Part shown: piece by piece, positions 32,372-43,406 of the stretch
Position numbering within the stretch: position 1 is the stretch's first letter
Layout of the letters: each line of letters starts with the position of its first letter
From: Catonia carolina
Taxonomy: Eukaryota > Arthropoda > Insecta > Hemiptera > Achilidae
Length of the DNA: 64,000 bases
NCBI GenBank assembly: GCA_035578175.1
Contig: JAQMRL010000002.1
Coordinates: forward strand, 131,318,171-131,382,170
Reading direction: 5' to 3'
Notes under the pieces: model-generated
The model's database searches: none
What the model was told of the DNA's origin: nothing
The model's input: only the letters and a program-made list of their open reading frames with translations
Made by a program: the position numbers and the translations under genes

Positions 32372-33080
32372 TATCAAAACAGCCCCGCGTCACTAAAAGA
32401 TACAATACGGAAATTGGGAAAGTTGACTGCTTTAAGTACCTCGGTGAGATAATACAACCGAAGACCAGCGGAAAGAACTCGAACATCAGCAGACGAAGAA
32501 AGATGGGCGGTGCACTCCAAAGAACTAATCACTTGTGTAAGAAGGAAGCACTCTCAAGACAAACCAAGATTAGATATTACAATACTGTGATAAAACCTGT
32601 GTGCCTGTACGCGAGTCCGAAGACCCATTCCGGACTTATTTTGTCCATAGACGGACTATACAGGTTACGAGGTAAAGAAGAACTGAACAAGAAAAATGAA
32701 CGTTCCATGGAAATAATTGGAAAAAGAAGACTAAAATTTTACGGAAACCTGTATAGAAGGGTTGACAAAACTAATGTTTTAAGATACTAAACAATAGATC
32801 TAAGGTGTTGGATAAATGGTTTAATAAAGTCATAAAGAATATTGAAAAACCGGAAATAACCAAGAAAACTAAATAAACCGAATCAAATTCAGGCAACTAA
32901 TAACGGACATTAAGGTCTGAAGAGAAAGAGTAAGGTGAAGAGGAAAAACACAACACCGGGTGGATAGGAGGAAAGTGAAAGGCCTACACTGATAGAATGC
33001 TAAGCTTGTGGCCTGCAAAAGAGTTTCCAGAATCGCCTTACGTCACCTGACGCGGTCAAGAAAGAAAATAACTCTTTTAC
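32372..33080 (+). pseudogene. G-family LINE 3' end (G2), reverse transcriptase C-terminus
   Basis: The best-kept G copy. Frames give FKYLGEIIQPKTSG, a 95-codon open frame (32503-32790) with KIRYYNTVIKPVCLYAS, GLYRLRGKEELNKKNE and IIGKRRLKFYGNLYRR, and then LNKPNQIQATN and a distal basic segment. The KxRxYxTVIKPVxLY and RRLKFYGHLYR blocks are diagnostic of the C-terminal third of RTE-like/related arthropod LINE proteins. Endonuclease and catalytic RT domains are absent. Relative to G1, the segment between the two blocks is shorter by a small deletion. Confidence 0.8.
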
Positions 33081-33769
33081 TAATATTATAGGCCTTACTC
33101 TATCCTAATTCTTCATGAAAATGCTGATAATAAGGTCTTCAAACTGATAGCGTTTACCTCTGATTAAACATTACAGTGATTTGAAATTTTTGCTTTAAGA
33201 ACTGAAAACATAGGCTCGGTACGAATATTTATAATTTCTACGTCTGAAAATCATTAAATAATTTGAATTTCTGATCGGTTCAGTGACCAGCTGACATTTG
33301 CAGATTTTTTAAAACTGTGTAAAATTCATCCGAACCAAAAAACCTTCCGCAGAACAGCGCTACTATGCAATCTTTATGGAGACATTATTCAACCTATTGA
33401 CAAGTTGCTTAACATTTTGAAAACATGGTTCAAATTCATAAGTTGATTTTCTGAACTCAGTGACAATTTCCTTACTATTTAAAAACCGCACGTAAGTGGC
33501 CTTTTACAGAAACACATTATTTGTTTTCGTAAAATTTTTATCTCATATATCATAAAGAGGCTACTCAACTGCTTATTCTAGCTCGCCAGATTGCAGATAA
33601 TATCAAACGCAATCTATTTTGGTGGTGCTAATGTTCTGGTAAGTCTCTTTTATCATTCATTTTAGTATCTTAAAGAAGCTATTGCATTTTCATTTATAAA
33701 GGCTACTGAATCTGAGATAATTAATACGAAAGATAGTAGATAAATAATTTTAATTTAGTAAAGTTGAGT
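33081..33769. other. Unassigned DNA, possible decayed retroelement
   Basis: Lies just downstream (minus-strand sense) of the Ty3/gypsy RT remnant, so parts may be decayed RT/RNase H sequence, but no frame is convincing. Confidence 0.3.
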
Positions 33770-33945
33770 TACTGGAAGGCTCAATTTTGACAACTCTAGA
33801 GGACACTAAGTGACCTAGAAAACTGACTTCATATTAAACATTTTTAACCTTTTTGGGATTAACAGTAAGACGTGCTTGAATCTTACAAAGATTTCTGTGT
33901 TCTTCACCTCATCTGTCCATGATGTCCTTAGAAAATTTAAAAACA
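33770..33945 (-). pseudogene. Ty3/gypsy-type reverse transcriptase remnant
   Basis: Minus-strand frames with stops read FSKDIMDR, GEEHRNLCKIQARLTVNPKK and then EVSFLGHLVSS, VVKIEPS. The order S(K/R)DxxxHxxHLxxVxxxLxxAxLTxNPKKCxFxxxxVxFLGHxVSxxGIxxDP is the segment just after the catalytic YxDD box in Ty3/gypsy (Metaviridae) polymerases. Only about 55 residues remain and they contain stops. No LTR is visible next to it. Confidence 0.7.
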
Positions 33946-34173
33946 TTTGGCTTACCCTCTATTTAATTTCGTATATGGTTTTTTGAGTATAAATTTAATG
34001 ATGCATAATTTACAAAAGAGAACTTGGAACAGAGATTTGTTGTTACCCTAATATTTTTTTTATGTATATTGTACTATTGATTAAAACTGGTAAAAGACCA
34101 ACCATTTTTCGTTCATATTATCTTGAAAACTAAATGCTTATATGATACAATCCATTAAACAATGTTTCATACA

Positions 34174-34455
34174 CTAAAATATAAAACAATTTACCACTTT
34201 TGGCACTTTACTCTGCTTTAACACATCGCACTGCGCTGATACTAGTTCGAAGGGCTTCTTCCTCTTTAGCCTTCTAGGAACATTTACATAATCAAGAAGT
34301 TGAATTGCTTCAGGGTTGATGCGGCCATGTAGATGATCTTCATGTTTGACAGCAATTCTTCTTATCTCACTGGACACAAAAAGTATGTCAAGATCTCTAT
34401 GCAGATCACTATTTCTTATACATACTAAGGAGCATTAATCATAGCTCTCCGTACT
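34174..34455 (-). pseudogene. Jockey-clade LINE C-terminus
   Basis: Frames give, after a shift near 34430, RNSDLHRDLDILFVSSEIRR, then IAVKHEDHLHGRINPEAIQL and RRLKRKKPFELV. The order NAPWYVxNxxLHRDLxIPxVxxEI...HxxRLxxHxNxxAxxLL...RRLKRxxPxDL is the conserved end of Jockey-clade reverse transcriptases. The open part spans about 80 codons. Everything upstream (endonuclease, RT core) is missing; this is a typical 5'-truncated insertion. Confidence 0.85.
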
Positions 34456-34839
34456 TTGTTCTGAACTAATAAAAAAAAACAAAACAAAAAAACAATTTAG
34501 ATGACTAATATAACTAATATAGGCTACACTGATTCAGAATATCATTAGTAAAATGAAAACCATGAAGTTCCATCAATAGCTGGTCCACTTCGCCATGTCG
34601 ATCATGTTATTTGTATCATTGTAACCTTCAGCACATATGTTATTGTAATTCATAGTACAACACAAATAAATAATAATATGTTTAAAAATTTAATAATTGG
34701 CTCATTAAATTTTTTAAATAGATTGTTCGAAAATGTATCAGTAATAAAATCAGTTAATTAAATAATTCTGATGTAAAGTAGGGCTTCCGAACAGATCCGG
34801 TCTGAAAACTAGCAATATTAAATTAAATGAGCTAGTGTT
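34456..34839. other. AT-rich DNA, nothing recognised
   Basis: Upstream (minus-strand sense) of the Jockey remnant, but no further reverse transcriptase frame could be followed. Confidence 0.4.
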
Positions 34840-35080
34840 AATCAGGTCGGGCTTATTTGGAAGGTACAGAAACCAGAAACTACTCATCAAAAGGGGGTGG
34901 AGAAGGAAGTATGAGTGGAATTTGTAGGCGAGTGGTTTTGTTGCAATCAAGGTTTAGGCAATTAATATTCTTAGTGCCGCTAGTTTATGGAAGGTTGCGA
35001 GGAAGGGTGGTCGGTCAAAGTGCAAACCCAAACGGGCCCATTAACAATCGGTATGGTGTTTGTTTATGGGTAATCTAATA
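34840..35080. promoter_or_regulatory. GC-richer unique island, candidate regulatory DNA
   Basis: Balanced composition with GTTAATCAGG, CAAAGTGCAAACCCAAACGG, CCCATTAACAATC and GTTTGTTTATGGG (forkhead- and Sox-like cores). Short frames on both strands (66 and 73 codons) show no domain. Regulatory role is inference. Confidence 0.25.
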
Positions 35081-35700
35081 GTTAAATAACAGAATTGTGT
35101 TATTTCGTCCTATACTAGTAGTGGTATTATTGTTAAAATACAGTCTGTTATTATTCACGGTACCCGGGATTTAGTGTACTTGTTCCACCTTTCCTCGTTT
35201 GTTTTCAGGTGTCTACCTAACTCCCCCTTTCCACCGCTCCTCTGCAAATTCACCCCTTATATTGACCTTTGCAAACTTTACAAACTAAACTAACTCAACA
35301 ACTACCGTTTTGACTATAGTGTTGTTGATCATACATACAAACGACTGTTTGTACATGCGTGTGTTTTTGTTGTTAAAACCCTTCATCACTTTACATGTAT
35401 TCAGCATAATATTTATTCTGTTCATTAAAAGGAAAACGTTAACTAGAAACAAATAGACATGTTCATAATAACTTCATAGACTAATTTGTTAATATTTCCC
35501 CCTCAAAAAAATGTCCTTCCTTGCAGAAGAAGATGTAAATAATAAAATGGCACAAAAATACTATTTCAAAAATTCATTACATAAAACATTAAAATCCATA
35601 ACTATAGTAGTTATAGTACGATCATTGTACCACCAATAATTTTCCACAACACTTTACAAGATCCCACTGTTATAGTGCTAGGAACAAGGATCTCTTATTT
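35081..35700. other. AT-rich DNA, nothing recognised
   Basis: No coding or repeat feature was recognised. Confidence 0.45.
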
Positions 35701-35705
35701 TAAAA

Positions 35706-36447
35706 GGGGAGACTGTACTTTGTATCCCACCAATGTTAAATTTGCTATTTTTAGGTACATTTTTCATAGGATTGGTAAAAAATAGGGAAATTAAACTTTA
35801 CGCACCATAGGTGTCGGGTTTCTTTTCGAGCTACTGACATTTTTTCAATTTAATCTTTGGACCATACCATTTTTTACAAAAATTACTAATAAAATAACAT
35901 TTTTACAAATTGTTTTCTAAGTTTTTTTGCGTATTACTAATTTTTGGAGCATCTGGAGAAGTTATAAAAATGTCGGTATATGTGGCTATACAAGATAATT
36001 AACTGGTAAAAATGTCAGCCTGGTAGGTTTATTGGTTTCTGAGAAAAATGTACCTAGTGTTAAAAATCTAAATTTACCGGAAAACGCAAGAAACAAGAAG
36101 GCACAAATCAAAAACAAAATTTACACAAACAAGTAAATTTCCCATCCACAGTTGTTTAGAAAGCTGAACCAACAGCTGAGAATACAAAAAACAGTGATGC
36201 AGATATTTTAGAAACTAAAACTCTCTTTGCACTAAAACGAGCACTATAAAATTGTGAAAAATATTCGTTCTCGGTAACATAATTTTTCTGTGTAAACTTG
36301 ATAAAAAACTTCATTTTTTCATGAAAAAAATATTTTTTTGACGTAATTTAATATTTTTTCTGGTAGATCTAGGCCTAAACTAGGTATTGAAAAACATAAA
36401 AAACCGAAAATCGAAATTTTGAGTTAAAACCAGCGTGTCATCTCCCC
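35706..36447 (+). mobile_element. C-family TTAA element, complete (C3)
   Basis: Starts GGGGAGACTGTACTTTG and ends in TCTCCCC followed by TTAA (36448-36451). The left flank reads TTAAAA, i.e. a TTAA two bases off, probably mutated. About 742 bp with no open frame. The uninterrupted 'gaaagctgaaccaacagctg' region near 36160-36180 shows the pre-insertion state of the site that SINE-B4 entered in C2. Confidence 0.85.
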
Positions 36448-36451
36448 TTAA

Positions 36452-37289
36452 CATGAGAGATAAATAAATCCTCTTACAAATTAAAAATATACCGAGCAAC
36501 ATAAAGTATATAAAAGTAGTTGGCTAACCATTAGTCTTAACTGAAGTAGGGAGAGAAGCTGTAGAAACAACAATATTTATGTATGAATGATTACTTTACA
36601 AATCCAATAATTTTGTGTGCTCGTCTACGTATCCAAGAATTAGTTTTTCTAGTCGTTAATAAATTTTTTTGATTTAAATATTTTCATAATTTTATTGGGT
36701 TTTTAAAATTTTGTAACTAACACATAGTTTGTAATTACTAACACACTAATAGATTACCGTAGTAGTTTTAATAGTAGAAAATAAACACAGAAACACTAAA
36801 TTGATCTACCTTTGAACATGAGAAAACGTACCTGGGTAAATTAATTTTACCAACACGAGTTAATATTATAGACAGTTTTAAATTTTGAAGTTATAGTTAA
36901 GGAAATTAACATTGTACTGTAAGGATTTTTGTTACGTAGTGCGAAAATAAATATCCTAAATACACAAAAAATAAACCATACATAAATATTAATAGGAACA
37001 CTATTGAAAAAATATGTACAGTTAATAATATATAAAATAGTAATAAAAATTAGCATGAACAAGAAAAATATTTCTTTATATGTCGTGCTCATAGCCCTTT
37101 TATCCACCTAAAGAAATACCAAAACTACGCAGGGGAAGCGGATGACCTACTCTAGTTCTTTGATCCACGTGCATCAGAACAATATTGGAACCTTAGTGAA
37201 CAGCACTTGACCTAACACAGAAGGGACTATACATCAACGCTAAGATTCGTCCCAACTATCACGAAATATAATTATTAATCTAATCTTAT
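36452..37289. other. AT-rich DNA, nothing recognised
   Basis: A minus-strand frame of 86 codons (36847-37107) is hydrophobic and AT-driven; no domain. Confidence 0.4.
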
Positions 37290-37540
37290 TGTACCTGACT
37301 CGGCACCTGTCACCTCTATGTCGGGCCTTCTTGTGGTATCTAACTTAAGTTTCAAGTTTCAACTTCGTACACGAGATATTTTGTTCACACACAAACCAAC
37401 TAGTAAAACCGTATTATTTGGTTTGCGGGGGTCTGAAAACGAGTATTTCAGGTGAGAACTTGATATCTAAAATTCTCCAAATTTCCATTTCTAAAATTTT
37501 CCATAAGTATTTATGTAGGGAAAGAGAAAGTGAAAACCAA
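37290..37540 (-). repeat. E-family fragment
   Basis: Contains 'cttcttgtggtatctaactt', 'caagtttcaacttcgtac', CACACACAAACCAAC, 'ggggtctgaaaacgagta' and the end 'gggaaagagaaagtgaaaa'. This is the TG-tract half of E in reverse orientation. Confidence 0.65.
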
Positions 37541-37919
37541 ATTTTAACAAAATAACATTTTAAACGTGGTCATAACTATTTTACTAAAGTACTGAGTACT
37601 AAGTGAAATTATAAAAGTAAGTATAGCACCAATGGGTGACTCGATATATACAGGAGGGGATAATATTGCTAAAGATAAAGAGTTTATTAGTTTTAAACAA
37701 CTTGCAGTAAATTTGAAGTTAAAGAAAAAGCAAAAACAAATTGCGTTCCTGATATAGTTTGGCTTGCACGAGGTACATCAATAAGCTACAATGTATACTT
37801 ACTTATTTGATGATTGCATTTTTTTATGAGTAAGGGTTAAAAGATACGAGCTCTGAAATCGTTGGGATGTTGAAATCGAAAAGGTGAGATTCATGATATG
37901 TTGTCATATTGTATTGCGC
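37541..37919. other. AT-rich DNA, nothing recognised
   Basis: No feature could be supported. Confidence 0.4.
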
Positions 37920-38380
37920 TCTATTTTGTATTTATGGGAGTCGATATTTGCGTCAGTGGATTTGTGTGTTTGTGTGAGTGTGAGTAAATACACGAGATGA
38001 ATATTGTGAAAGAGCGAAGAGTAATAGCCGGCCAGTGCGAGCATTGTGTTTTTGTGTTTTCCCAGATTGAGAAAACATATGAAGTTATACGCATGGGAAA
38101 TTACCCGGCGGGCTATAAGTTAGGGACAACAAGATTTGTACTTTATTGTTACGATCTGAGCGAGATATTGGGGTGGACGCTATGCTGGCCTGGCCGTAAC
38201 ACACCGATGAATCCCGCCTCACGCCGCGCCGCTCCGCTGTGCTCGCCAAGCAGTATCGTTCCGAGTTCGCAATTAACCGCCCGCTCTAGTACTGCCCTTA
38301 TATTTTCTTCCTTTTTGACCGGTCACACAATTCTAGCAATTTATATTTATATCCACGTATCGCTACTTTTTCACTGATTT
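37920..38380. promoter_or_regulatory. GC-richer unique island with a 126-codon frame
   Basis: Composition rises in G+C, with a strongly GC-rich core (38200-38290: CCGCCTCACGCCGCGCCGC). Unique in the window. It may be a promoter or CpG-type regulatory island or an exon region. Confidence 0.3.
37997..38377 (+). CDS. Unrecognised 126-codon open frame
   Basis: Begins MNIVKERRVIAGQCEHC and continues with GNYPAGYKLGTTRFVLYCYD, a Pro/Ser/Ala-rich middle over the GC-rich core, and a hydrophobic end (ALIFSSFLTGHTILAIYIYI) that could be a membrane segment. I recognise no domain. The frame crosses sharp composition changes, which argues against one real protein. It may be chance in a GC-rich island, where stop codons are rarer. 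Confidence 0.15.
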   Translation: MNIVKERRVIAGQCEHCVFVFSQIEKTYEVIRMGNYPAGYKLGTTRFVLYCYDLSEILGWTLCWPGRNTPMNPASRRAAPLCSPSSIVPSSQLTARSSTALIFSSFLTGHTILAIYIYIHVSLLFH

Positions 38381-38831
38381 TTTTCCTATATTTTTGTCAT
38401 ACTGGTTGTAAACAAAAGGAGCTCCAGAATGTTTTACAATTGAACCAAGAGTCCCAAAATATCATAATAATATACCAAGAACAAAAATAATTAAAAGACT
38501 TTCAACATTGTTTAGATAGTTTTTGTTAGGCTCAGGGTTTTCTTTCTCAGAATTCTTTTCTCAGAATGTGTGTGTAATTTGGTTTATATTTCTAGACACA
38601 TAGCTTAGTTGAATAAAATCCTACTGTTTAATGTAAGTAAGTTAACTATTATAATAAAATTATTGGCCATTATAACATTTATTCAGGCCTTTGGCCATTT
38701 ACATAAAAAAAAACTAAACTTTCTCTTTGAGCTCTTGATTTGAAGTCATCATATAAAGTTTTTCTTCTTCACAAATCAACATTTTACAGAATGATTATTT
38801 ATAAAGAATTAATGAATATTATATTAACAAT
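38381..38831. other. AT-rich DNA, nothing recognised
   Basis: No feature could be supported. Confidence 0.45.
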
Positions 38832-39228
38832 TCTGCCCATAACAGACAGGTGGAGTATCAAATTTTTTACACTCAGTCTGTTCATTGCTGGGCTAAAATA
38901 AATAGTTCTGTTTCTAAACACATGGTCAGCCAATTAAATGACTGAATCATTTAAGAACAGAAGAGGTAGAGGTGTAAAAGACACTAATCAGAGTTATCTC
39001 CTCTGAAAGTAATGAATTTCATTATACAGCCAGACCCTGTGGTGAATGAAGTGAAGGTGTCATTTGCAGAGTGGAAAATATGTGCTTTTCAGAGGGCTCG
39101 GCATGCTGATAAGCGTACTTTTCTACTCGGTGAGGAAGGCAATTGTAAACCACCTCACTCCTCGTTTAACTTAGTAAAACCTCTACAGGTTCAAACCAGC
39201 CTTTCGGTTGATGACCTAAACAACAACA
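38832..39228 (+). repeat. A-family element, full length (A9)
   Basis: One of the best-kept copies: 'cccataacagacaggtggag' to 'ggttgatgacctaaacaaca'. The 82-codon frame at 39012-39260 runs through it and parallels frames in A4 and A7, but each copy carries its own stops, so this is shared ancestry of a repeat and not a conserved protein. Confidence 0.9.
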
Positions 39229-39414
39229 TATTAACAATTATGAACAAAAATATAAAATAATAAAAATAATTAATTTAAATTAGTACTATAAATGTAATTT
39301 GGTTAAAATAATATTTCTTAATATTTTAATGAATGAACATTTCATAGGTACAACAGAGGCGTATCACTACAACAACAAGTATTCTTTTTATATACAAGTA
39401 TTCTTTATGAACGT

Positions 39415-39551
39415 ATTTTTACTTTCTCTTGCCTATATGAATATATAGGAAGGAAAGTATTGTTTTCATGTCGATTTTTCGAAATCGAGTTTTCACCGGA
39501 TCTATACGTTTTCAGACCCCCTGAACCCAAAAAACATGTTTTTAGCGATTG

Positions 39552-39594
<43 letters not shown>

Positions 39595-40380
39595 CAGAAT
39601 ATCTCAAGAACGGAACATCGTACGAACTTTAAACTTGAAACTTAAGTTACGTACCACTACCGGACTCGATACGAACATTTTCATCAAAATCGGTCAACCG
39701 GAAGTGGTAGTTTATTCGTGTAATTTTTCACTTTTTTGCGATTTTCTCAAAAACTGGTCCTACGATTTTTTTTAAAATCGCCTGGTTAATTTAATTTTTT
39801 ATTCTCTACAAGATAGGGTAGGCGTCACGTTTGCTGAAATTCTGGGTGAGGCTGTTTTCACGTAAAAACGTTGTTTTTTTAAGATTACAGCTTTAATATG
39901 CATTTTAGCGCAAAACTTTATATAATAAAAGTTGTAGAAAATTTAAAATTCTACAACTTTTATTTCAAACAATTTTTTGTATAACGCTTAGTTTAGCGGT
40001 AATTTGCGATTTTCTGTTTTTTTCTCACGAAAATGTGTGAAAAATTGATTTTTTTAAGATTTCGGCCTTAGTATGCATTTTACGACAAAAGTGTATATAA
40101 TTTAATTTATAGAAAATTAAAAGATCTACAACTTTTATTTAAAGCATTTTTCTCTACAGAGCCTAGTTTAGAGAAAAAGAGTGATTTTCCGTATTTCTAA
40201 GCCAAACTGAGGTTGATTTTCATTTTGCATCATTCACTCATGATTAAAATAAGGTTATGTTTTTGAGGTTAGTTTTTTGTTTATTTCTAATATTTTATTA
40301 ATAATGTTAGGTTGATTGTTAATTATTTGCATTGGCAAGAGAAAGTTGTGTGAGTGTTTCACACCAGATTTTTAGTATTC
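39415..40380 (+). repeat. E-family repeat, best-preserved copy
   Basis: Left end 'ttactttctcttgcctata', right end 'ggcaagagaaagttgtgtga' plus 'gtttcacaccagattttt'. CTTTCTCTTGCC at one end is the inverted form of GGCAAGAGAAAG at the other, a short subterminal inverted repeat. Inside are a (TG)n tract (39554-39592), a 15-bp perfect hairpin arm pair (39925-39939 / 39949-39963, ATAAAAGTTGTAGAA) and two related 'gattttc...tacaacttttatttaaa' segments. No open frame codes for a known protein, so this is a non-autonomous element of unknown class. Confidence 0.8.
39554..39592. repeat. (TG)n microsatellite inside E
   Basis: About nineteen TG units, directly after 'gcgattggtc'. The same junction is seen in other E copies. 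Confidence 0.95.
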
Positions 40381-40444
40381 TTGAAATATTGGTACGTGTC
40401 GGTAATATGATAACGCGAAGGGAACTGCTACATTATTATATAAC

Positions 40445-40605
40445 GTCTTCCATGATAAGCAAAAACAGAACATCGGGTGGACAAAAGAAAGGAGAAAAGC
40501 CTACAGTGAGAGAATAGCTACTGGGAATGTGGGCTTCCAGAAACGTCTAAAGTCATCTCACGTGGTTTAAAATTGGCTTATACGAGAAAATAATATTGTT
40601 TAGTT
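40445..40605 (+). pseudogene. G-family LINE 3' end (G3)
   Basis: Contains 'gcaaaaacagaacatcgggt', 'ggagaaaagcctacagtgag' and the end 'ggtttaaaattggcttatac', the last ~160 bp of family G (KERRKAYSER-type residues). No more of the element is present. Confidence 0.75.
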
Positions 40606-41679
40606 TTAGTAGGCTATATTAATAATTTTTTTAATAAGTTTTACTTTAATTTTGTATGCTAAATATAGGTCTATTTATAGGATGTCAAAATTGAAATATT
40701 TCATTTTAAAAATGTGTTTAAGTTTGAATATTTTTCTATGTACTCAAAGTATTGTTACCTTTTTAGTAATGTTTGAACCGGGAGGAAATAAGGGTATCTT
40801 GCACTACCACAAGACCGTACTACCGTAAAGAAATTTAGTATAAATTGATAAATTAAAAAGTTTAAATAGTCTAAATAGAAGATGATTTATTTATTCATTG
40901 GTTCTGTAGCGATTTCTACAATCAGAAGCTATTCTCTTTAATTTCCCTCAAAATCCTTCTCAACAACTTTACACCCAAAAGCAAGACATCCTTCGTGCGT
41001 TGCGGAAGTTTCACAGCAAAAATAACGACAGAAAATTTCAAATCCGTTTAAAACAATTGCGTTCAAAAATTAAAATTAATACAATTTATGCATAAATAAC
41101 AACGTAAGTTACAGAGTATTGTTCTTTAGTACATTTTATAACATTAAAATTATTTCCATTTTGATTTCAACATGAATGATTTTGTAAACATTTTAGTAAC
41201 ATTATTGTTAATTTTGTAAACAACCCATTATATCTAGGTTAATATGAAATCATTTTTATTCAAATCCGAAATGAAAAAGAACATCAAAGTGAGTGAATAT
41301 TACACATAGATATAATTTAATTAAATGAACTGTAAATAATCGACCAGCATATTTTAACCGTAAAAATTCACCCATCCACTTATAATTTGTTGGTTAGATT
41401 TAGACCTACATTATGCTGAACATTCTGTATTTTAGTAAAATGTCATATCGTATTACTAACGGCTTACGCAATGAGCCATTATAGTTTACGTTTCATAATC
41501 ATTAGGCTTCTGACATTCTGGTAATTGCGGTGTCTGTGGAATTGCATACATTTTCCTGTACATTTATTTTCGATCAAAATTCGTTTTTGGTTTTCTTGAG
41601 TTTTGTCGTAAAAAGTGCATTTTGTCATAATGGGAACAGTAGTTTCCCTCCAAACTAATTTAGTTTTAACCTAATTAGA
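40606..41679. other. AT-rich DNA, nothing recognised
   Basis: No feature supported; short AT-rich runs only. Confidence 0.45.
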
Positions 41680-41935
41680 TGAAAAACAACCTAAATTTTA
41701 ATCACCTAAACAAAATCAACCTCTATTAAACTTTTTATGAACCAATTATTGAAAATCATAAATTGAAGTTAAATTTAGTTCTGTAAATGAACATGCTTGA
41801 CATAAAAGTTGTACGTGTTTTATTTCCTATAGCTTTAATTTTAATACACTTTTCCCTAAAATTAAAATTAAGACCGCAATCTTTAAAAAAAAAACAATTT
41901 TACAACGAGAGTACAGCCAACCCCCCCCCCCCCCA
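41680..41935 (-). repeat. E-family fragment ending in poly-C
   Basis: Reverse E segment ('aaaatcaacctctattaaac', 'attgaaaatcataaattgaa', 'ttgacataaaagttgta', 'acaacgagagtacagcc') that passes into a run of 14 C (41921-41934). The 141-codon frame at 41787-42212 crosses it and unrelated DNA and is not convincing as a gene. Confidence 0.6.
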
Positions 41936-42179
41936 CGAATGTTCTATTTTCCCGTGGACCCACTTGCTAAGGAATTTCCTAATTTTTAAAGAAAAAAGAT
42001 TTTTTATGGAAACTAACTACTGTTCCCATATAATAAAATACACTTTTCACAGCGAAACTCAAGAAAAACAGAAACGAGTTTTCACCAAAAATACTCATAG
42101 ACTACAGGAAAATATATATAGCCTAAATGTTCACAGACAACGCAATTATAATAATGTGACAATATCTAAAGGGAAAGTG

Positions 42180-42865
42180 TGTTCGAGAATTTTCGAGAAC
42201 AAAAATTTTTGAAGCTGTTAATGTAAATAATAATAGTTAGTAATATGTAATAAATAGGGTTTCTAAGAAATATAAATGTATCGCACAAATAGTTACGTAT
42301 AGTACAGGTAGGTAGGCCTATTTTTGTACGTCTACTTAAAAAAGCCGGGTACCTATTTAGATGATTGGCCCGTTTTTAACCCCTTTTATTCAATCCTAAT
42401 GTGTTAACAGTTAGTTAAGATTTATACAGAAGATTTTTTATTTTTATTATTATATCGAAAATTTGTGTTCTTCTCGAAATCTCCATAGCTCACCTACATA
42501 AGCGCAGTCGGTTTATAAAAAAAAGTCTTTCTTTGATCTGTGTTCGACGATTGTATACTTCGTAGTGCTTAACAGTTACGTTTGCAGAAGGTCATCGAGC
42601 ATTGTGTATTGTCTAACACTTAGTTTGTATAGTTCGTAATTAATATTTATTAAATTGGTTAAATATTTTTTTATTGTAATTAGTTAATTGTAATTAGTTT
42701 GTTACATGTTATAAGTAATTTAATTGTAATTTACTTGTAGATTTAAGACACTTTATTGAATTGTAATTATTTTAGTTTGTAATAAATAGTAAAATTTTAA
42801 GCAAAAATTTGTTAATAATTTAATTTACCCAGATCTTGAAACGGACTTTAGAGATAAGTGTCACA
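42180..42865 (+). repeat. LTR-like segment 1 with heat-shock element
   Basis: Similar along its length to 47595-48270. Begins TGTTCGAGAAT and ends AAGTGTCACA, i.e. TG...CA as in LTRs. It contains TATAAAA (near 42513-42519) and AATAAATAG-type polyadenylation signals near the end. A purine run (AAAGGGAAAG) stands just before the start, where a polypurine tract would lie in front of a 3' LTR. Class (BEL/Pao or Ty3) cannot be told from the LTR alone. No matching gag-pol is recognisable beside it. Confidence 0.55.
42181..42200. promoter_or_regulatory. Perfect four-unit heat-shock element
   Basis: Four contiguous alternating pentamers gTTCg-aGAAt-tTTCg-aGAAc match nTTCn/nGAAn exactly, the binding array of trimeric heat-shock factor. 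It sits at the very start of the LTR-like segment, in the region that would be U3. In LTR segment 2 the first two units are kept and the last two are mutated. Confidence 0.75.
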
Positions 42866-42889
42866 ATAATATTAGAATATTATATAGTA

Positions 42890-42985
42890 GTGTGTGTGTG
42901 TGTGCGCGCGCGCGCACACACCCCACTCAGATCAATCGCTAAAACATGATTTTTTGGGTTCAGGGTTCATTGGTGCTTACTCAAG
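42890..42985 (-). repeat. TG/CG/CA tract plus E-family fragment
   Basis: Alternating purine-pyrimidine tract (TG, then CG, then CA; 42890-42922), followed by 'atcaatcgctaaaacat' and 'ttttttgggttcaggg', the E segment that normally adjoins its microsatellite. Confidence 0.7.
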
Positions 42986-43402
42986 AATTGTACTTAATTT
43001 TTTTAAATTTTTTTCTCGTAGGCCTACTATTAAGTAATTATGTTATTATTATGTTATTCTATGAATAACGTAATTTTTTACTTACCTTACAATGTATCAA
43101 ATGATTTTTTTAGACTATACAAGATGTTTTTATTTGTAACTGTATATAATTAACAACACGCAAATTTAATGAAAAAAGGATACAAGCATTGACAATTTAA
43201 AGATATTAAGGAGATCGCTACACATTGGCAGTACTTCAACCGTAGTCATTAAGTTTGTTCATTATTTTTAATTATTCTTTTGTTTTCTTTAACTTTGACG
43301 TCTCATGATGTCCCTACTTTCAGTCTTTGTATAGGGGCAGTTGGTAAATCTGGTGTGTCTAGGTCAACAATGAACTGATTCGGATTATTGTGTAATTTCT
43401 TT
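42986..43402. other. AT-rich DNA, nothing recognised
   Basis: No feature could be supported. Confidence 0.4.
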
Positions 43403-43406
43403 TTAA

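Noticed and set aside
39012..39260. 82-codon frame in A9, similar to frames in A4 and A7, as a conserved small protein
   Set aside because: The similarity follows from the repeat DNA. Frames are broken in most copies and truncated at different places, so there is no sign of selection on protein.
41787..42212. Longest open frame (141 codons) as a gene
   Set aside because: It runs through an E-repeat fragment, a poly-C run and the start of an LTR-like repeat; the translation is low-complexity and changes character at each boundary.
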